Positions 13,101-24,100 of a stretch of DNA of 64,000 bases are shown here, piece by piece; the first letter of the stretch is position 1; every line of letters begins with the position of its first letter. The notes beneath the pieces are model-generated. The model was not told where the DNA came from and ran no database searches. It worked only from the letters and a program-made list of their open reading frames with translations. Where the stretch lies: the NCBI GenBank assembly GCA_022457155.1, contig JAJGOT010000125.1, positions 248,001-312,000 on the forward strand, given 5' to 3'. This DNA is from Cladopsammia gracilis. Taxonomy: Eukaryota > Cnidaria > Anthozoa > Scleractinia > Dendrophylliidae. Made by a program: the position numbers and the translations under genes.

Positions 13101-15763
13101 CGTTCAAGCCTGACTTTTTTTCAGGTTGCTTTTTCAACTGCTTTTAAAGTTAATAGCACACTATGAGGATCACAAATTTCACTCATGACAGGCATAGACA
13201 CAGCTGTACTAAAAGAAACTTTATTCTCTAATCTTCAGCTTGGCTGTGAATGTTTATGTACAGTATTTACATGCATCAAACCATTAGCCATTGAGCTGTA
13301 CTTCCTGAATTCATACAGTATTAGATGTCATATTTCAGGGCTTACCCTAACACTAACTTTTGACATAACTTGCCACTGTGGAAAGTAGATATGAAAATTT
13401 ACTTTCCATAGTAAGTGTAAAATTTAACTTTCCAAAAATGAAAGAAACATATTTTCCACTATCCATGATACTGTACATGTAGAAACATAATAAAATTAAA
13501 AGTCTACCTCAAATAGAATGTTTGTTTTTCAGCCCCATTGATGATTCATTATAATCACTGAAATATGGTCAAATATGGGGTCTTGTCATTGGATCACTGT
13601 TCCACCAACTTTGCAGTGCAGCATTTGGGTTTAAATCAGCAACAGAAGGACCTTCTATGCTAACTCGCATAAGGCAGTCTAATATGTCCACAGATAAACA
13701 AGATCTCCAGCCTGATTTTATCTTCCCCATGATTGAAAATCCCCCATTGTCTAGAAATAGTTGCCCGATCAGGCAAGTATTTTCGGTTCATTTGGTTTTT
13801 TTTTTACTTTCCACTCAAACATTTTACTTTCCAGTGGTGAATGGGTAAGTGTTAGTGTCGAGCCCTGCATTTATTGTGCCACACAACATGGTTCTTACTT
13901 TTTAAGTCTGTGGATGAAATCCTAAAGTGTGACCATTCAAATAAAAGCTACTGAGCAGTACTTTCCTGTGGTACTGTTTATTATGCTGTACAAGGTGTTT
14001 CTAACTTTTGAGTTTGTGGTTGAAATCCTAAAGTGTGACCATTCAAATAAAAGCTACTGAGCAGTACTTTCCTGTGGTACTGTTTATTATGCTGTACAAG
14101 GTGTTTCTAACTTTTGAGTTTGTGGTTGAAATCCTAGTGTGACCATTCAAATGAAAGCTACTGAGCAGTACTTTCCTGTGGTACTGTTTATTATGCTGTA
14201 CAAGGTGGTTCTAACTTTTGAGTCTGTGGATGAAATCCTAAAGTGTGACCATTCAAATGAAAGCTACTGAGCAGTACTTTCCTGTGGTACTGTTTATTAT
14301 GCTGTACACGGTGGTTCTAACTTTTGAGTCTGTGGATGAAATCCTAGAGTGTGACCATTCAAATGAAAGCTACTGAGCAGTACTTTCCTGTGGTACTGTT
14401 TATTATGCTGTACAAGGTGGTTCTAACTTTTGAGTCTGTGGTTGAAATCCGAAACTGTGACTATTCCAATGAAAGCTGCTGAGCAGTACTTTCCAGTGGT
14501 ACTGTTTATTATGCTGTACAAGGTGTTTCTAACTTTTGAGTTTGTGGTTGAAATCCTAAAGTGTGACTATTCAAATGAAAGCTACTGAGCAGTACTTTCC
14601 TGTGGTACTGCTTATTATATTTGCTGCACAAGGTGGTTCAAATGTTTGGGTCTGCGGATGAAAGGCTGAAGTGTGACCATTCAAATGAAAACCACCGAGG
14701 TTGAGTTCTTTTGCATGGTGAAATCTTCAGCATGTACATTGACAGAAAATGGAAGTAGCAACGGCCAGATCTTCAAGAAGACATTTTAATATTAAATTTA
14801 TTTACTGTAAATTGCCAATCCAAAATTTGAAAATTTTCATCTTAGCACAGCTTCAGCTTTAATAATATTTTAGCCTTCATTTATAGTTTAGTACTTCCAT
14901 ATGGGAAATGTGAGAACCATGGATATTACAGGCAAAATTTATATGTATCCAGAAACAAAAATTCATATTAGAAAATTTACAGATGGGCGGATAAAAAAAA
15001 TATAAAATCACATAAATTGACTGCAATGGACTAAACTTGCAAGATAGTGAAATGTCATTCATACGTGTGGCAAAATAATAGGAGAAATGAAGTGTTTGAA
15101 TTATCAAATTAATTCATCTACAAAAATCAACAAAATGACAGTTCTTGTATCGTAAAACAAATGGAAACCTTTATATGTGTGCTGTTGGGTCGAAGACAGG
15201 TGTTCGCGTTAGAGCAGTAAATATTCTATTTTTGGAATTTTTTACATTAACGCGAAATTTGAGATATTAAAGCTTACAAGCTCGTAAACACGAAATTTAC
15301 AAGAATATATTTAAGCTTATCGTGAAATTTGGTTCACCTTTAATCGCCAAAATTCGATAATGGGGAACAAAACAGACCGTTATTGCACAACAAAAATCTA
15401 AGGCTAGTTAAAACGGAACTATAAACGTAAAAGCTCGCTTCAAATGATTCAGATTCCCTGTCAGATCAAATGAACGCGAAAGGCCTTAGAAACATGGCGG
15501 TTGAGGCAAACAATAAGTTTAAGATCGAGAAATGATGATTTCGGAGCAAAACACGAAATCATTTTTTCATTTAATTGATGGACTATTTAATTTTACTCAC
15601 AAATAAGAGTGCTGAAAGCCACAGCAGCTAAGATTCCTTGAACCAGGAGTCCAAAGTTGTCATTGAGCCGGCAGTTCTTCTCGCCCGAAGCCATGTCGAA
15701 CGGCCCATCGTCCACTGAATTTGACGATGAAACGGGCGAAGAGGAAGACGAAGATTGGTTCAT
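7166..15763 (-). CDS. STIMATE: STIMATE (TMEM110), ER store-operated calcium entry regulator
   Basis: Six minus-strand exons: 15601..15763, 11747..11795, 11138..11233, 9136..9257, 8440..8639, 7166..7387. All junctions are GT-AG and all phases agree (1, 2, 2, 1, 0), giving 283 aa; human is about 294. The sequence follows the vertebrate protein throughout: LVQGILAAVAFSTLI (TM1), LKRLREP, WFFDTSKQAVGAMLVHFAN (TM2), YLINFLLDSTLGLIIIY (TM3), the signature WESLRFGEYG, KSWAGQCVLYLCAVIVEK (TM4), KVELAIVMLIIPF and MFWVVDNFLMRK (TM5), then a basic/acidic cytosolic tail. In mammals this multipass ER protein sits at ER-plasma membrane junctions and promotes STIM1 activation of Orai channels. Start chosen at the first in-frame ATG; a second at codon 24 is possible. 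Introns are packed with MITEs, which explains why no single long frame is visible. Confidence 0.95.
7470..7690. mobile_element. Degraded copy of the satellite-parent MITE in STIMATE intron 5
   Basis: Contains TTCCAAGAGTGCCAAACATC, GTACCATGCAAAAGTACTG, GAGGTTTCATTTGAATGG and ACTCAAAAGTTAGAACTAC in the same order as the 8677-9019 copy, ending near an AGGTTAAAGG. Confidence 0.65.
7832..8163. mobile_element. hAT-like MITE (CAGGGATGTAGC ends), STIMATE intron 5
   Basis: Left end CAGGGATGTAGCTAAAAGCC, right end GGCTAAAAGCC...TTAGCTACACCACTG. Related ends occur at 11471-11637 and a lone end at about 12005. No transposase. Confidence 0.6.
8677..9019. mobile_element. Intact TTAA-flanked MITE, parent family of the 106-bp satellite
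   Basis: Flanked by TTAA at 8673-8676 and 9020-9023, ends CCCTTTAAATCCC and TTGAAAGGG. Includes a hairpin (8705-8817, arms AATATTTTACAAAATTGAAA and its complement) and the core GAGGTTTCATTT, TGGTCACACCATAGGATTT, ACTCAAAAGTTAGAAC. The reverse complement of that core is the larger part of the 106-bp satellite unit. Lies in STIMATE intron 4. Confidence 0.8.
9490..9790 (+). other. Speculative antisense transcription unit in STIMATE intron 3
   Basis: A good TATA-box-like CTATAAAAGG at 9492-9501 is followed about 40 bp later by ATG 9542 and an 82-codon basic reading frame (Arg/Lys/Asn-rich) without recognised homology. No splice sites considered convincing. It may be nothing more than chance within the intron. 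Confidence 0.2.
10309..11086. mobile_element. Possible hAT-type element with ATCGATG/CAATAGT internal repeats
   Basis: Left end AGGGGTGTAACGATGCATCG, right end CAATAGTCACCCCC; the interior near both ends is filled with variants of ACTATCGCAATAGT. Lies in STIMATE intron 3 up to 52 bp short of exon 3. Boundaries uncertain because the inverted repeat itself is short. Confidence 0.35.
11471..11637. mobile_element. hAT-like MITE with target duplication, STIMATE intron 2
   Basis: Ends CAGGGATGTAGAT and ATCTACATCCCTG; flanked by GTGAAGT on both sides (a 7-8 bp duplication, as expected for hAT). 167 bp. Confidence 0.8.
12223..12366. mobile_element. Palindromic MITE, copy 2 (TCCTTGGTGCAAATTTTC family)
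   Basis: Arms TATGTTGTGGTGCAATTTTG... and its complement, centre with TGATAATG repeats; same family as 4988-5126. In STIMATE intron 1. Confidence 0.8.
13040..13135 (+). repeat. tRNA-Thr-like SINE
   Basis: A tRNA-like body: A-box-type TGGCTCAGTGGATAGAGC, anticodon stem TTGCA/TGCAA around loop CCGGTAT (anticodon GGT, threonine) and B-box-type GGGTTAGAATCC. The 3' end does not pair with the 5' acceptor strand and runs into a GCCTGA-T7-TCAGG hairpin, so it is a SINE or pseudogene, not a working tRNA. In STIMATE intron 1. Confidence 0.75.
13895..14705. repeat. 106-bp satellite array 1 (STIMATE intron 1)
   Basis: Seven to eight units; the GAGT word recurs at 14010, 14116, 14220, 14326, 14432 and 14538, i.e. 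a 106-bp period with one 104-bp unit. Unit words: TGAAATCCTAAAGTGTGACC, ATTCAAATGAAAGC, GAGCAGTACTTTCC, TTTATTATGCTGTACAAGG, TCTAACTTTTGAG. The outermost units are the most diverged. Confidence 0.95.
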
Positions 15764-16549
15764 TGGATAGGCTTAACCCTGCCTTCTAACCACACAGACA
15801 GCTGAAGACAATCCCTCACTGAATTTAGCAAATATTGGCCGTAAAAACAATTCCTGTAAACGCCGTACAGACAACTTTATGATGTTGAAATCAGATATAG
15901 CTGAGTAGCCTCGCCCATATGGTATATTTCCCGGGAGGCTCGAGGAGCTCCACGCGACTCGCAAGTGGACACTATCCCTGTGTCCCGCCAAAATTACAAA
16001 ATTTCTCTTATGATATATCCATGTCATATCGCGAAATGCAACCAGATATACAACTTAATAGAATTAAAATATTTTATAGAGCAAAATAGACGCTGTAGTT
16101 TGGAGGTAAAAAGCAGGATTGCAAGGATGGAAGTGGAATTTGATTTCGTGACAGACGGTCAAGAAATCAAAATAATTCAGATAATTTAATATATGTCATT
16201 CTTGCAGAATTTTGACTTTTCTACTCCGTTATTTTGTCTCTTTAGCTACTATTTCTTTGCTCTCATCGCCTTTTTTTATTTTTCCTTCTTATTTCAAAAC
16301 AATAAAGTAAACTTAAAGCAAGCTCCTGACCATAATCATGAAAACACGATATCAACCGAGACAGTGTCCTTTAAAATCTTTCTTGTCCATAAAGTAGCCT
16401 TCGGGTTGTTTTTTTTTTCATAATTTTACCGTTTTGGATAAGGATGTAATTTTATTTATTTTTAGTAGTGCGGTTTTCAGAAATCGCTTGGGGCCTTAGG
16501 AAATAGACCGATCTTGGTGTGGAAATGGCTATATTTTGCTAGTAAAGAA

Positions 16550-16775
16550 GGAAGTGAACAGAAATTCTGCTGGTATACGCAGGATCTGGAGAAGATCTAG
16601 TCAGCCAAAAATAGAGATACAATCAAAGTATAGAGCAAGACTGGTACTATGTAGAACATTTAACGCGACAACGAGATGATAGAGCCCAAACTGAATGCCA
16701 AAATGCAACCGTGGACAACTGTTTTGACCTGGTTGGGTCTTCTCAGCACGGTGTAGCAGCAAAAAAATACTTGCA
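16550..16775 (+). repeat. Dispersed repeat, copy 1 (inverted relative to 56925-57110)
   Basis: Shares GAAGATCTAGTCAGCCA, CATTTAACGCGACAAC, CAACCGTGGACAACTG and CACGGTGTAGCAGCAAAAA with the reverse complement of 56925-57110, in the same order. Confidence 0.75.
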
Positions 16776-19321
16776 CAAAAAAAAAAAAAAACCTACGCGA
16801 ACGCCATGGTTTGGAAATGGGTATCGATATTTTCTATTTTACCTTGAAAGATGGGAAGGTTAGGCCTGAAAATCGCATATTTAGGTCTGAAAATGTGTAA
16901 GGCGCCTCCTCCACTCCGGCCGATCGATTATATGAGCGTGTTGCCGGACGGGATCAGGAGAAGTGTCCCCTTACCGTATTTAGCCTGGGTTATTTCTGAG
17001 TTCCTGAGCCTGGGGGGGGGGGGGGGGGGGGGTTTCCACTCGTAACATCAAGAGCATTTAAGGCATGACAATAAAACCGAGAGTGTATATGTTACATCCA
17101 AAACTATTTCTTTTGCGGTCCGCAAAAATGGGACGCTGACGTCATATGACGTCATCATTGACTCAAAAGTAATAAATCAAAACCACTAAAGGAACGTTAA
17201 ATGGCAGAAATGCAAAAGTTGTAACGAGACTTAGGTTTTTGTCATCACAAAGTATGAAAAAATGCTAATTGAAAAAAATTAAATTTTAGTTGATGGCGTC
17301 TGATTTCATATTGAAAAAAAAGTATGAATGTTGAAAGTCAGCCGCCCCCTCCCCCAAGTAGCTTCGAAAACATCTCAGAATATTTTACTGCTATTCATAA
17401 CAGGAATCAAGATGAGCCGGCAAATATTTATTATAAGGCGGCATTCATCTGGCGGGCCGGGGTTTAACCGTTTTTAGGTAGCACCTCGTGTTTCACTGTC
17501 ACGTTCCCGACTTCTTGTTTTTTTTGTCCTAATTTTCTTGAGAAAAACCATCGTTTTCTGTTGGTTTGGTTGATCAACCCTAGACCTCAGTAGCATTCAA
17601 CTGAAGCGGTTCAAACAGTTCACAATCGTATTGGAACCAAAGCCCGATTCAAAAGTTTTAAACTGAGATGATCTCAAAAAACATGTCCTGAACCGAAGGA
17701 CTCTTTTAAATGTGATATAAGCACTCATCTTCAGTTGTTTAAGAGCCTAATCCAGCTAATGTACATTCAGTATAACAAACAATTTTTCAAAAACACCTGC
17801 CATGAACTGCCCACAAGCTGAGGAAGTTGTCGGCCTGGCCAGTTATCGTGGCCATAAGCTAGCTTGTTTCCTTAACATGAACAAAAGACTTTTTAATCAA
17901 TAAGCTCTGATATAAAGCGCAACTATTTATTTATTTCATATATTTGAACGGAAACACAACTAGTTTTGCCAGTGTAAAAATGATCCCATCCACGGCACCA
18001 CAGTTATATAAATAAATATGCAACTAGATCCATTCTCGTCCAGCATTTTCAACGAGGAACAACTTCAGACTTGGAAAGGATCACTTTCACTGTTATAAAT
18101 AATTGATAACAAGCAATTTTTTTAATAATTTTGTTATTTACTTTTCGAGGGAAGGTGCACATAGTAAATTTGCTTACATGCATTAACCGTTCAGACGGAG
18201 AAGCAACGAAGAAGAAACTGAAAATCACCTTATTATATCTCAACAATTTCCGGTAAGTTAGAACTCATTTTATTTACTAGAACCGCTTTACCGGAGAAGG
18301 CAAAACACTCGAAAAAGAACCGAGTAAAGCACTCTGCTCGATCTTATTCAGCTACCGTTTTCCTGATATACGACACGGCCTGTTAACGAAATTAAACATA
18401 TTCATTTGGCACTAAATTTTCACCCTTGGGAAAGTTTCCTGAGCTAGCCGGGCGACCGTATTATATGTTTCGAGCATTAAATTCGCAAAAGGCCGTGAAT
18501 ACGATGAAAAAACAGTTTTTGAGTGGTACATTAAAAACGCCAATAAAATGCTTCGTTTACCATTGCTCTGTTTTTCGGGAAAGTGAGTGAGTCGTTCCGC
18601 CAAAGAAGACAGACAGCTGGACAGAAAGAAAGAAAAGTTATAAGTGACTCAAGCCCGCTGCATCATAGTTTTTCCACGACTATTTATTTTGTTAAAAGAT
18701 ATCTTGAAGACACGTACGATAGGAATTTAGATTTCAGAGTAACATGCACCAAATTACAGAAACTTAATGTCATAGAAAATGCAAAATACAAAATAAGAAT
18801 TAATTACCTTGTTAAGAAATAAATAAAATCTATTCATTCCTGAGATAAAAATTAATTTTATTAATTTATTTAATATAAATTTGTTTGGACGAAATATCTG
18901 TTCAAATGCGAAAGAATACAGTAATTAGTATTCTGTATTTTTATGACAAGGTTCCTGCAATTTATAGGTGTATATTAATATCATTCATATGTACACAGGC
19001 CAGATACCGTTAAGATAATCCACAGGGAGCGCTCACATCTGATTCACAGCAAATTTGGCAAAGTGATACAGGTCCCAAGCAGGGAACTTGGTTATGAATT
19101 TCTTGTGGTTGGGACATGGTCTCAGTCTCTGCCAAATTTGTAAATTTTGTTTGTTCATTAACGTATTTGAAATTAACGCCACTTACATTAACGTGAATTG
19201 AAGGAGAAAATAGTCTAGAATATTGGAGGTTAACGCGAAAGAAAGAGTACAATTTCTCGGCAAATAAATTAAAGAAAATTAACGCGAGTGTGGAGAGTTC
19301 GTATTTTATCGAGGGAGAGTA

Positions 19322-19809
19322 CCTTATTATAGGAAATTAACGCTCCTGTAAATTAAGGTCTTTGAACGCGCGACTTAAATTAACGCGAATTGGAGGGAAA
19401 ATTTCTTTCGAACCAAGGAAATTAACGCGAGAGAGGGGGGAAATTTTCTAAATGAAGAAAATTAACGCGATTATTGATGTCTCTAAAGATATTTTGGCTA
19501 GGTCATGAAAAAACGGATGTCGGGAACCGCTCTTCTGAAAGCAAGAATGAACTGGAAATATTGCAGATGACATATCTTTAAGGCTTTTACATTGTAAAAG
19601 ATTGAAAAATAGTGTGCAGAAAAGAGAAGGTTATTGTTTCCTAGTTGCTATTATGTGTTCGGACGGTATCCAGAATTTAGGGAGAAATTAAGGTCTCGGT
19701 AATTAACGCCCCACTTAAATAATGTTGCGGAAATTAACGCTTACAAAAAATTAACGCGACTTAAATTAACGCGAATTTTGAGAATTCGCGTTAATTTCCT
19801 ATAATAAGG
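19322..19809. mobile_element. TA-flanked MITE built of TTAACGCG motifs
   Basis: Terminal inverted repeats of 22 bp beginning CCTTATTATAGGAAATTAA, flanked by TA at 19320-19321 and 19810-19811 (Tc1/mariner-like target). The interior repeats AAATTAACGCGA many times. The same motif continues outside to about 19150 and recurs near 15210-15330 and 57120-57270. Confidence 0.85.
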
Positions 19810-20897
19810 TATGTTGATATTTCAAAGGTCAGAACTAACAGTCAACAATTTAATGCGCTGAAAGACCATTCTGGGGGCTAGAATGAACTTAACTTATCGT
19901 ACACACTTGTGAAATGTGCCTAACATAGAAAACTGTTCTTTAAGTAGATACAATAGCTAAGGAAATGATTCTGAATTTGAGGCAAAATGATAGAAACAAT
20001 AACGCTCCTAGAAGTTAAAGCGTCCCATAGTAAGAGATATCTGACATTTCTCTCTGTGTGATGTGAATAAAACATGAATAAAAGTTTGCTTTTGCTTCGT
20101 ACGATGTTTGCGTTTTCGGGTTGAGGGCCATTTTGAATTAGTTCAAAAAGACGCGGTTGGCTATTGCGAGATCTGGTAATTAATTGGGCATGTTGGGAAA
20201 TGATTACTCTCGGCGCGCGATCGGAAAACTCCGATGAGTCTCCGAACGATCTCGGCGATTGTCTGACAGGTCCTCGCAGTGGTCTGTTTTGTTTTTTTTT
20301 TGCTTATCACTGTTTGTATTGATCGACGCAATAGATCGTTTACGGCGGTGTTTGCAGATTCTGACTCCACTAAGTCGAGACATTCAATGTGCAATGAGTT
20401 TATTGAGGATGAGCCAGCAGTCATCTGATGGATGTATCCTACTAACATATTCTTTACATTCTGCTGTCCTTTGTAAATTACATTTCACTTACAGAAAATT
20501 ATGCTACGGCAGATACAAAAAAAAAACACTAAAAACCACCCCTTAAAAGTGGACAAAAAAATATGGAAACCGTATATACCCCACCTCCTATAAAATTGCA
20601 GTGGCACTGGACCTCGGAAGCAGAGGTACAACTGGCAAATGATAACATTTCCAGATTCTTTTGCTATATTACATTATCTAGCCTATGTGAAAGACTGAAC
20701 CTTAACGAAAAAGAAAAAAGAAAACGTTGAAGACTGACCGACGTAGAATGATAAATATCTCCCGCCAAAACCTGAAATAGTCCTGAGCTCTCCCTTGAGG
20801 ACATGCGAGCCTCTATGCCGTGTCGTCATGTCAGAATAATAATATCTGACTAATTCGTTCCAACATCACTCAGTCGTCAGAAATTACATTTTAGTTG

Positions 20898-21033
20898 ATT
20901 CTCTACTTGCACAATACCATAATACACCGCTTCTACCCCCCAAAACATTTGCATAAGCATTGTTTTAGATTTCTCTTGGGACATCTCGCGGGGTAAAAGA
21001 GGTGTATTATGGGATTTGTGCAAGTAGAGAATT
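20898..21033. mobile_element. Palindromic MITE (ATTCTCTACTTGCACAA ends)
   Basis: Left ATTCTCTACTTGCACAA with CCATAATACACC, right GGTGTATTATGGGATTTGTG with CAAGTAGAGAAT. A diverged fragment with the same middle (CCCATAATACAC, TGCATAAAC, TGTTTTGAAATGCTCTTGGG) interrupts the minisatellite at 62490-62577. Confidence 0.8.
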
Positions 21034-21146
21034 TAATGAAAAATACTCGGTTCCAGACCTCTCAAAAGCAGACCGCGTCTAAATTTTTCAACCCACCCTC
21101 GTCCGCTCGCTTTGCGCGTTAAGGCCTGCGAACGAGGATGGTCTGA

Positions 21147-24100
21147 ATGCTGCTCACTCTATTGATAGGAATGCACGTCATTATCCTTGTGCGCATGCTC
21201 ATTTACTGGTTTCCCAAGATGACAGTTGCAATTCAATGCAAGACAGCAACTTATTCTGTGCAAGGACAAGTGCTTAAAAACCACACCATCAAAACTGGGC
21301 ATGCGCAGCTGATTGAAGACTGCATCATCCAGTGTATGGAACATCCTGGTTGCCATAGCAGCAACTTTTATCGAAAGAAAAAGCGGTGTGAGTTGAATGA
21401 CAAAACGCATGTCTCTCATCCTGAGGATATGAAACAAGTTCCATTTACAAACTACATGGAAAACACTGGCAGACCATTTACCTGCAACAAAGACTCAGAC
21501 TGCGGCGATCATTTGATTTGCTTTCCACCATTGAAGTGCACAGGTGAGTCTAGTAACCAGCTGAGCCTATTACAGCATGTGAGTAAGTCTCTTAAATGCG
21601 TGTGAAGCGCCTATGAAGCGAAAATGATTATTTCCCGAGGAAAAGAAGGAAATCGGTTTTTAGCTGCTCAAAGATGCGACGCTTCGATTGAAAATTTTGG
21701 AGAGCCTGAGGCGAGTGGGAGAGAGTGATGACGTAAATTACGCAAAAAAAGATGACACATTGGTTTGTTTACGCTGTAATTCCCTTAGAATCCGTTAGTG
21801 TGATGGCCATTTTTGCCAACATTTTAAGCCGTACAAATGTCATACTGCGGCTAATCGTTTCCTTTGTAGTCACTTGAAGGTAAAGAGGATGTTTGGGATA
21901 ACTCTTAATCGAATGTCGAATGTCGATCGTGTCCACTGTAGTTTTGCTACATCGAGGTAAACCGATTGTGTCACCGAAGGAAGTGATCTGAACATGTAGA
22001 AAACGGACTGCAATTTAGATTGTTAAACGTGAAAGGTATACATTTTAGTATCGTATCATAGCGTCTCAATGGTTCGCCAGTTGAGTTCAAATTAAAACGT
22101 ATTGAACTTATGGGCTTTATTTTAGCGTCCACGACCAAACTTCGAGATCACAATAAAAGCGTTTCGCATTGCCACTAACACTTTCAACCCTTTAATTTGA
22201 GGTCACAATAGGTCACAAATTCGCTGCATTTATTAGGTACTTTAAATTTAATGAATAATAAACGAGTGGCAAGCACGTGCCCGGCCCACAGACATCGTTT
22301 GGACAGCTACGGGGTCGCCCAGCACGTGATGTGATGGAGTTGCGCACGCTCTTGCATGCACCCTCGTTACTTCTGGCTTGTGCACTGATCTTTCGCATTA
22401 CGCGTCCTTGGTTAGCGCGCTTACTACCCCTCTATCTTTGAAGAATAAAGACCCGGCCAAGCAAACGCAACATCTTGCAACATTGTTCTTACACGCGTTT
22501 GGCCACCCTTTTGCAACATGTTGCAACATGTTGGATGGTGTTGGATCAAGTTTGAAAATGGTCACATTTTTGGACTTTGCATGACGTTGTACTCGTTCAG
22601 CCACGTTCACGCAACATTTTTGCACTAGGGCATGCCCGCTAGGTCGATATGCTATTTCAAAGCGCCAGAGGCATTATGGATTTTCGTTTTTAAACATGGC
22701 AGACAATAAATAAAAAATGCCTTCTGCCATTAACTCTTGCACAATATTTGCCAAGTAACCCTTCTTTTGTCTTCTCTTAATCCATTGCGGAGTTTTACCT
22801 CTTTTGCCTACTCTTTCATCATCATCCGCTAGAAGTAGCGCCAGTAAAAAAGCTAAAATTCGACGACGCCGATATCAATACCAATCAAAGTCCTCCATAT
22901 TCAATATGGCGTTTACGTCCGAGCCTGTCAGGAGCCTGGGGCACATAAACATCGACAAACCCGTGAAATGTTGCAAGATGTTGTGCGCGTTTGGCCAGCT
23001 CCTTCACAACACGATCCAACAATGTTGCAAGATGTTGCGTTGAAATGTTGCGTTCGTTTGGCCGGGCCTTAAGACTGTTCGCAGTTAACGTTGACTCCTC
23101 AGAGAGCTAACCAAAAACTCTAACTCCACGCACGAGACTCCATTTTAAGCTAGTTCCAGTTCATTACCGATAATACCAATATGGCTGTCTATTGTAAAAT
23201 AAAATCTGACGTTTTTGTATAAAAAAGAGCTGCAAAGCATTTGTTTTTAATTAAATACTTCATGCATTTCTCTCTCTTTTTTGACAGAATGCCGCAGTCA
23301 TGCTCTTGGAATGGAAAATAACGCCCTGCGAGATTCTGCCATCACGGCCTCCACGATGTGGCGCTCTATTGGGGGAAGACACGAGCCTTGGCTTGCTCGC
23401 CTCAATAATGTTCCAAATGGCCATACGGGATCCTGGTCAGCGGCTTCAAATAAAGTCGGCGAGTGGTTGCAAATTGACCTTGGGGAGGAGACGGTGGTGA
23501 CAAAACTCGCCACACAGGGGAGACCTTCCTATGACCAATGGGTGAAGTCTTACAAAATACTGTTCAGCTCAGACAGAGGAAAATGGGAGGAATACATGGA
23601 AAATGATACTGTGAAGGTAATTAAATTTAGAGACCGCCATAACGACCAGTCTGACTTATATGGATTTTGTATCACTGACATATTCTCAGAACTAACTAGG
23701 ATCCCCCCCGGGGGGGGGGGCAGTCCCTTAATTGGCCTTCACGGGTATATGCCGCACAACAGGGTATGGTTTTCTGGGTCTTGCATCTAAAACAGGATGC
23801 ACAATTTCATGTAGCGTCTTGAACAAGGTGTCTTTCTGAACCGGAAACCATGAACAGGGTGTGAACATTGGTGGTCTTAACATGTGTGGTACCAACAACT
23901 TTTTTAAATCTTATTTTATGATGTCATTTATTTGTATTACATTTACTAACTAGAAAAGTAGATGTTCTTAATCTTGAACAACAGGGTGTTATATTTGGGC
24001 TGCACTCTTAATCGGGGTCACGAAAAAAGGTCTCTTGTCTTAAAGGGAACCTGGGCTGAAAAAACGTTTTAGATCCAGAGTGTTCGTAATGGTTATATTT

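Larger units (their letters stand above)
15764..21146. other. Intergenic region upstream of STIMATE and of the PAN/F5-8C gene
   Basis: STIMATE and the next gene are divergent, so both promoters lie in or beside this span. No convincing coding exon. Contains the element copy at 16550-16775, a poly-G run at 17011-17032, TTAACGCG-rich sequence at about 19150-19810, an unidentified repeat-like block near 20160-20450 and a small palindromic MITE at 20898-21033. Confidence 0.55.

Noticed and set aside
13040..13112. Functional tRNA-Thr gene
   Set aside because: The acceptor stem does not pair and a SINE-type tail follows; treated as a tRNA-derived SINE.
13895..14705. CRISPR array
   Set aside because: The repeats are contiguous 106-bp units without unique spacers, in an animal intron; a eukaryotic satellite.
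16193..16423. Phe-rich plus-strand ORF near the STIMATE promoter
   Set aside because: Low-complexity T-rich translation with no supporting features.
20161..20448. 95-codon minus-strand ORF (SLHIECLDLVESESANTAV)
   Set aside because: It looks somewhat protein-like, but the opposite strand is equally open, no splice partners were found and I recognise no family; may be a repeat fragment.
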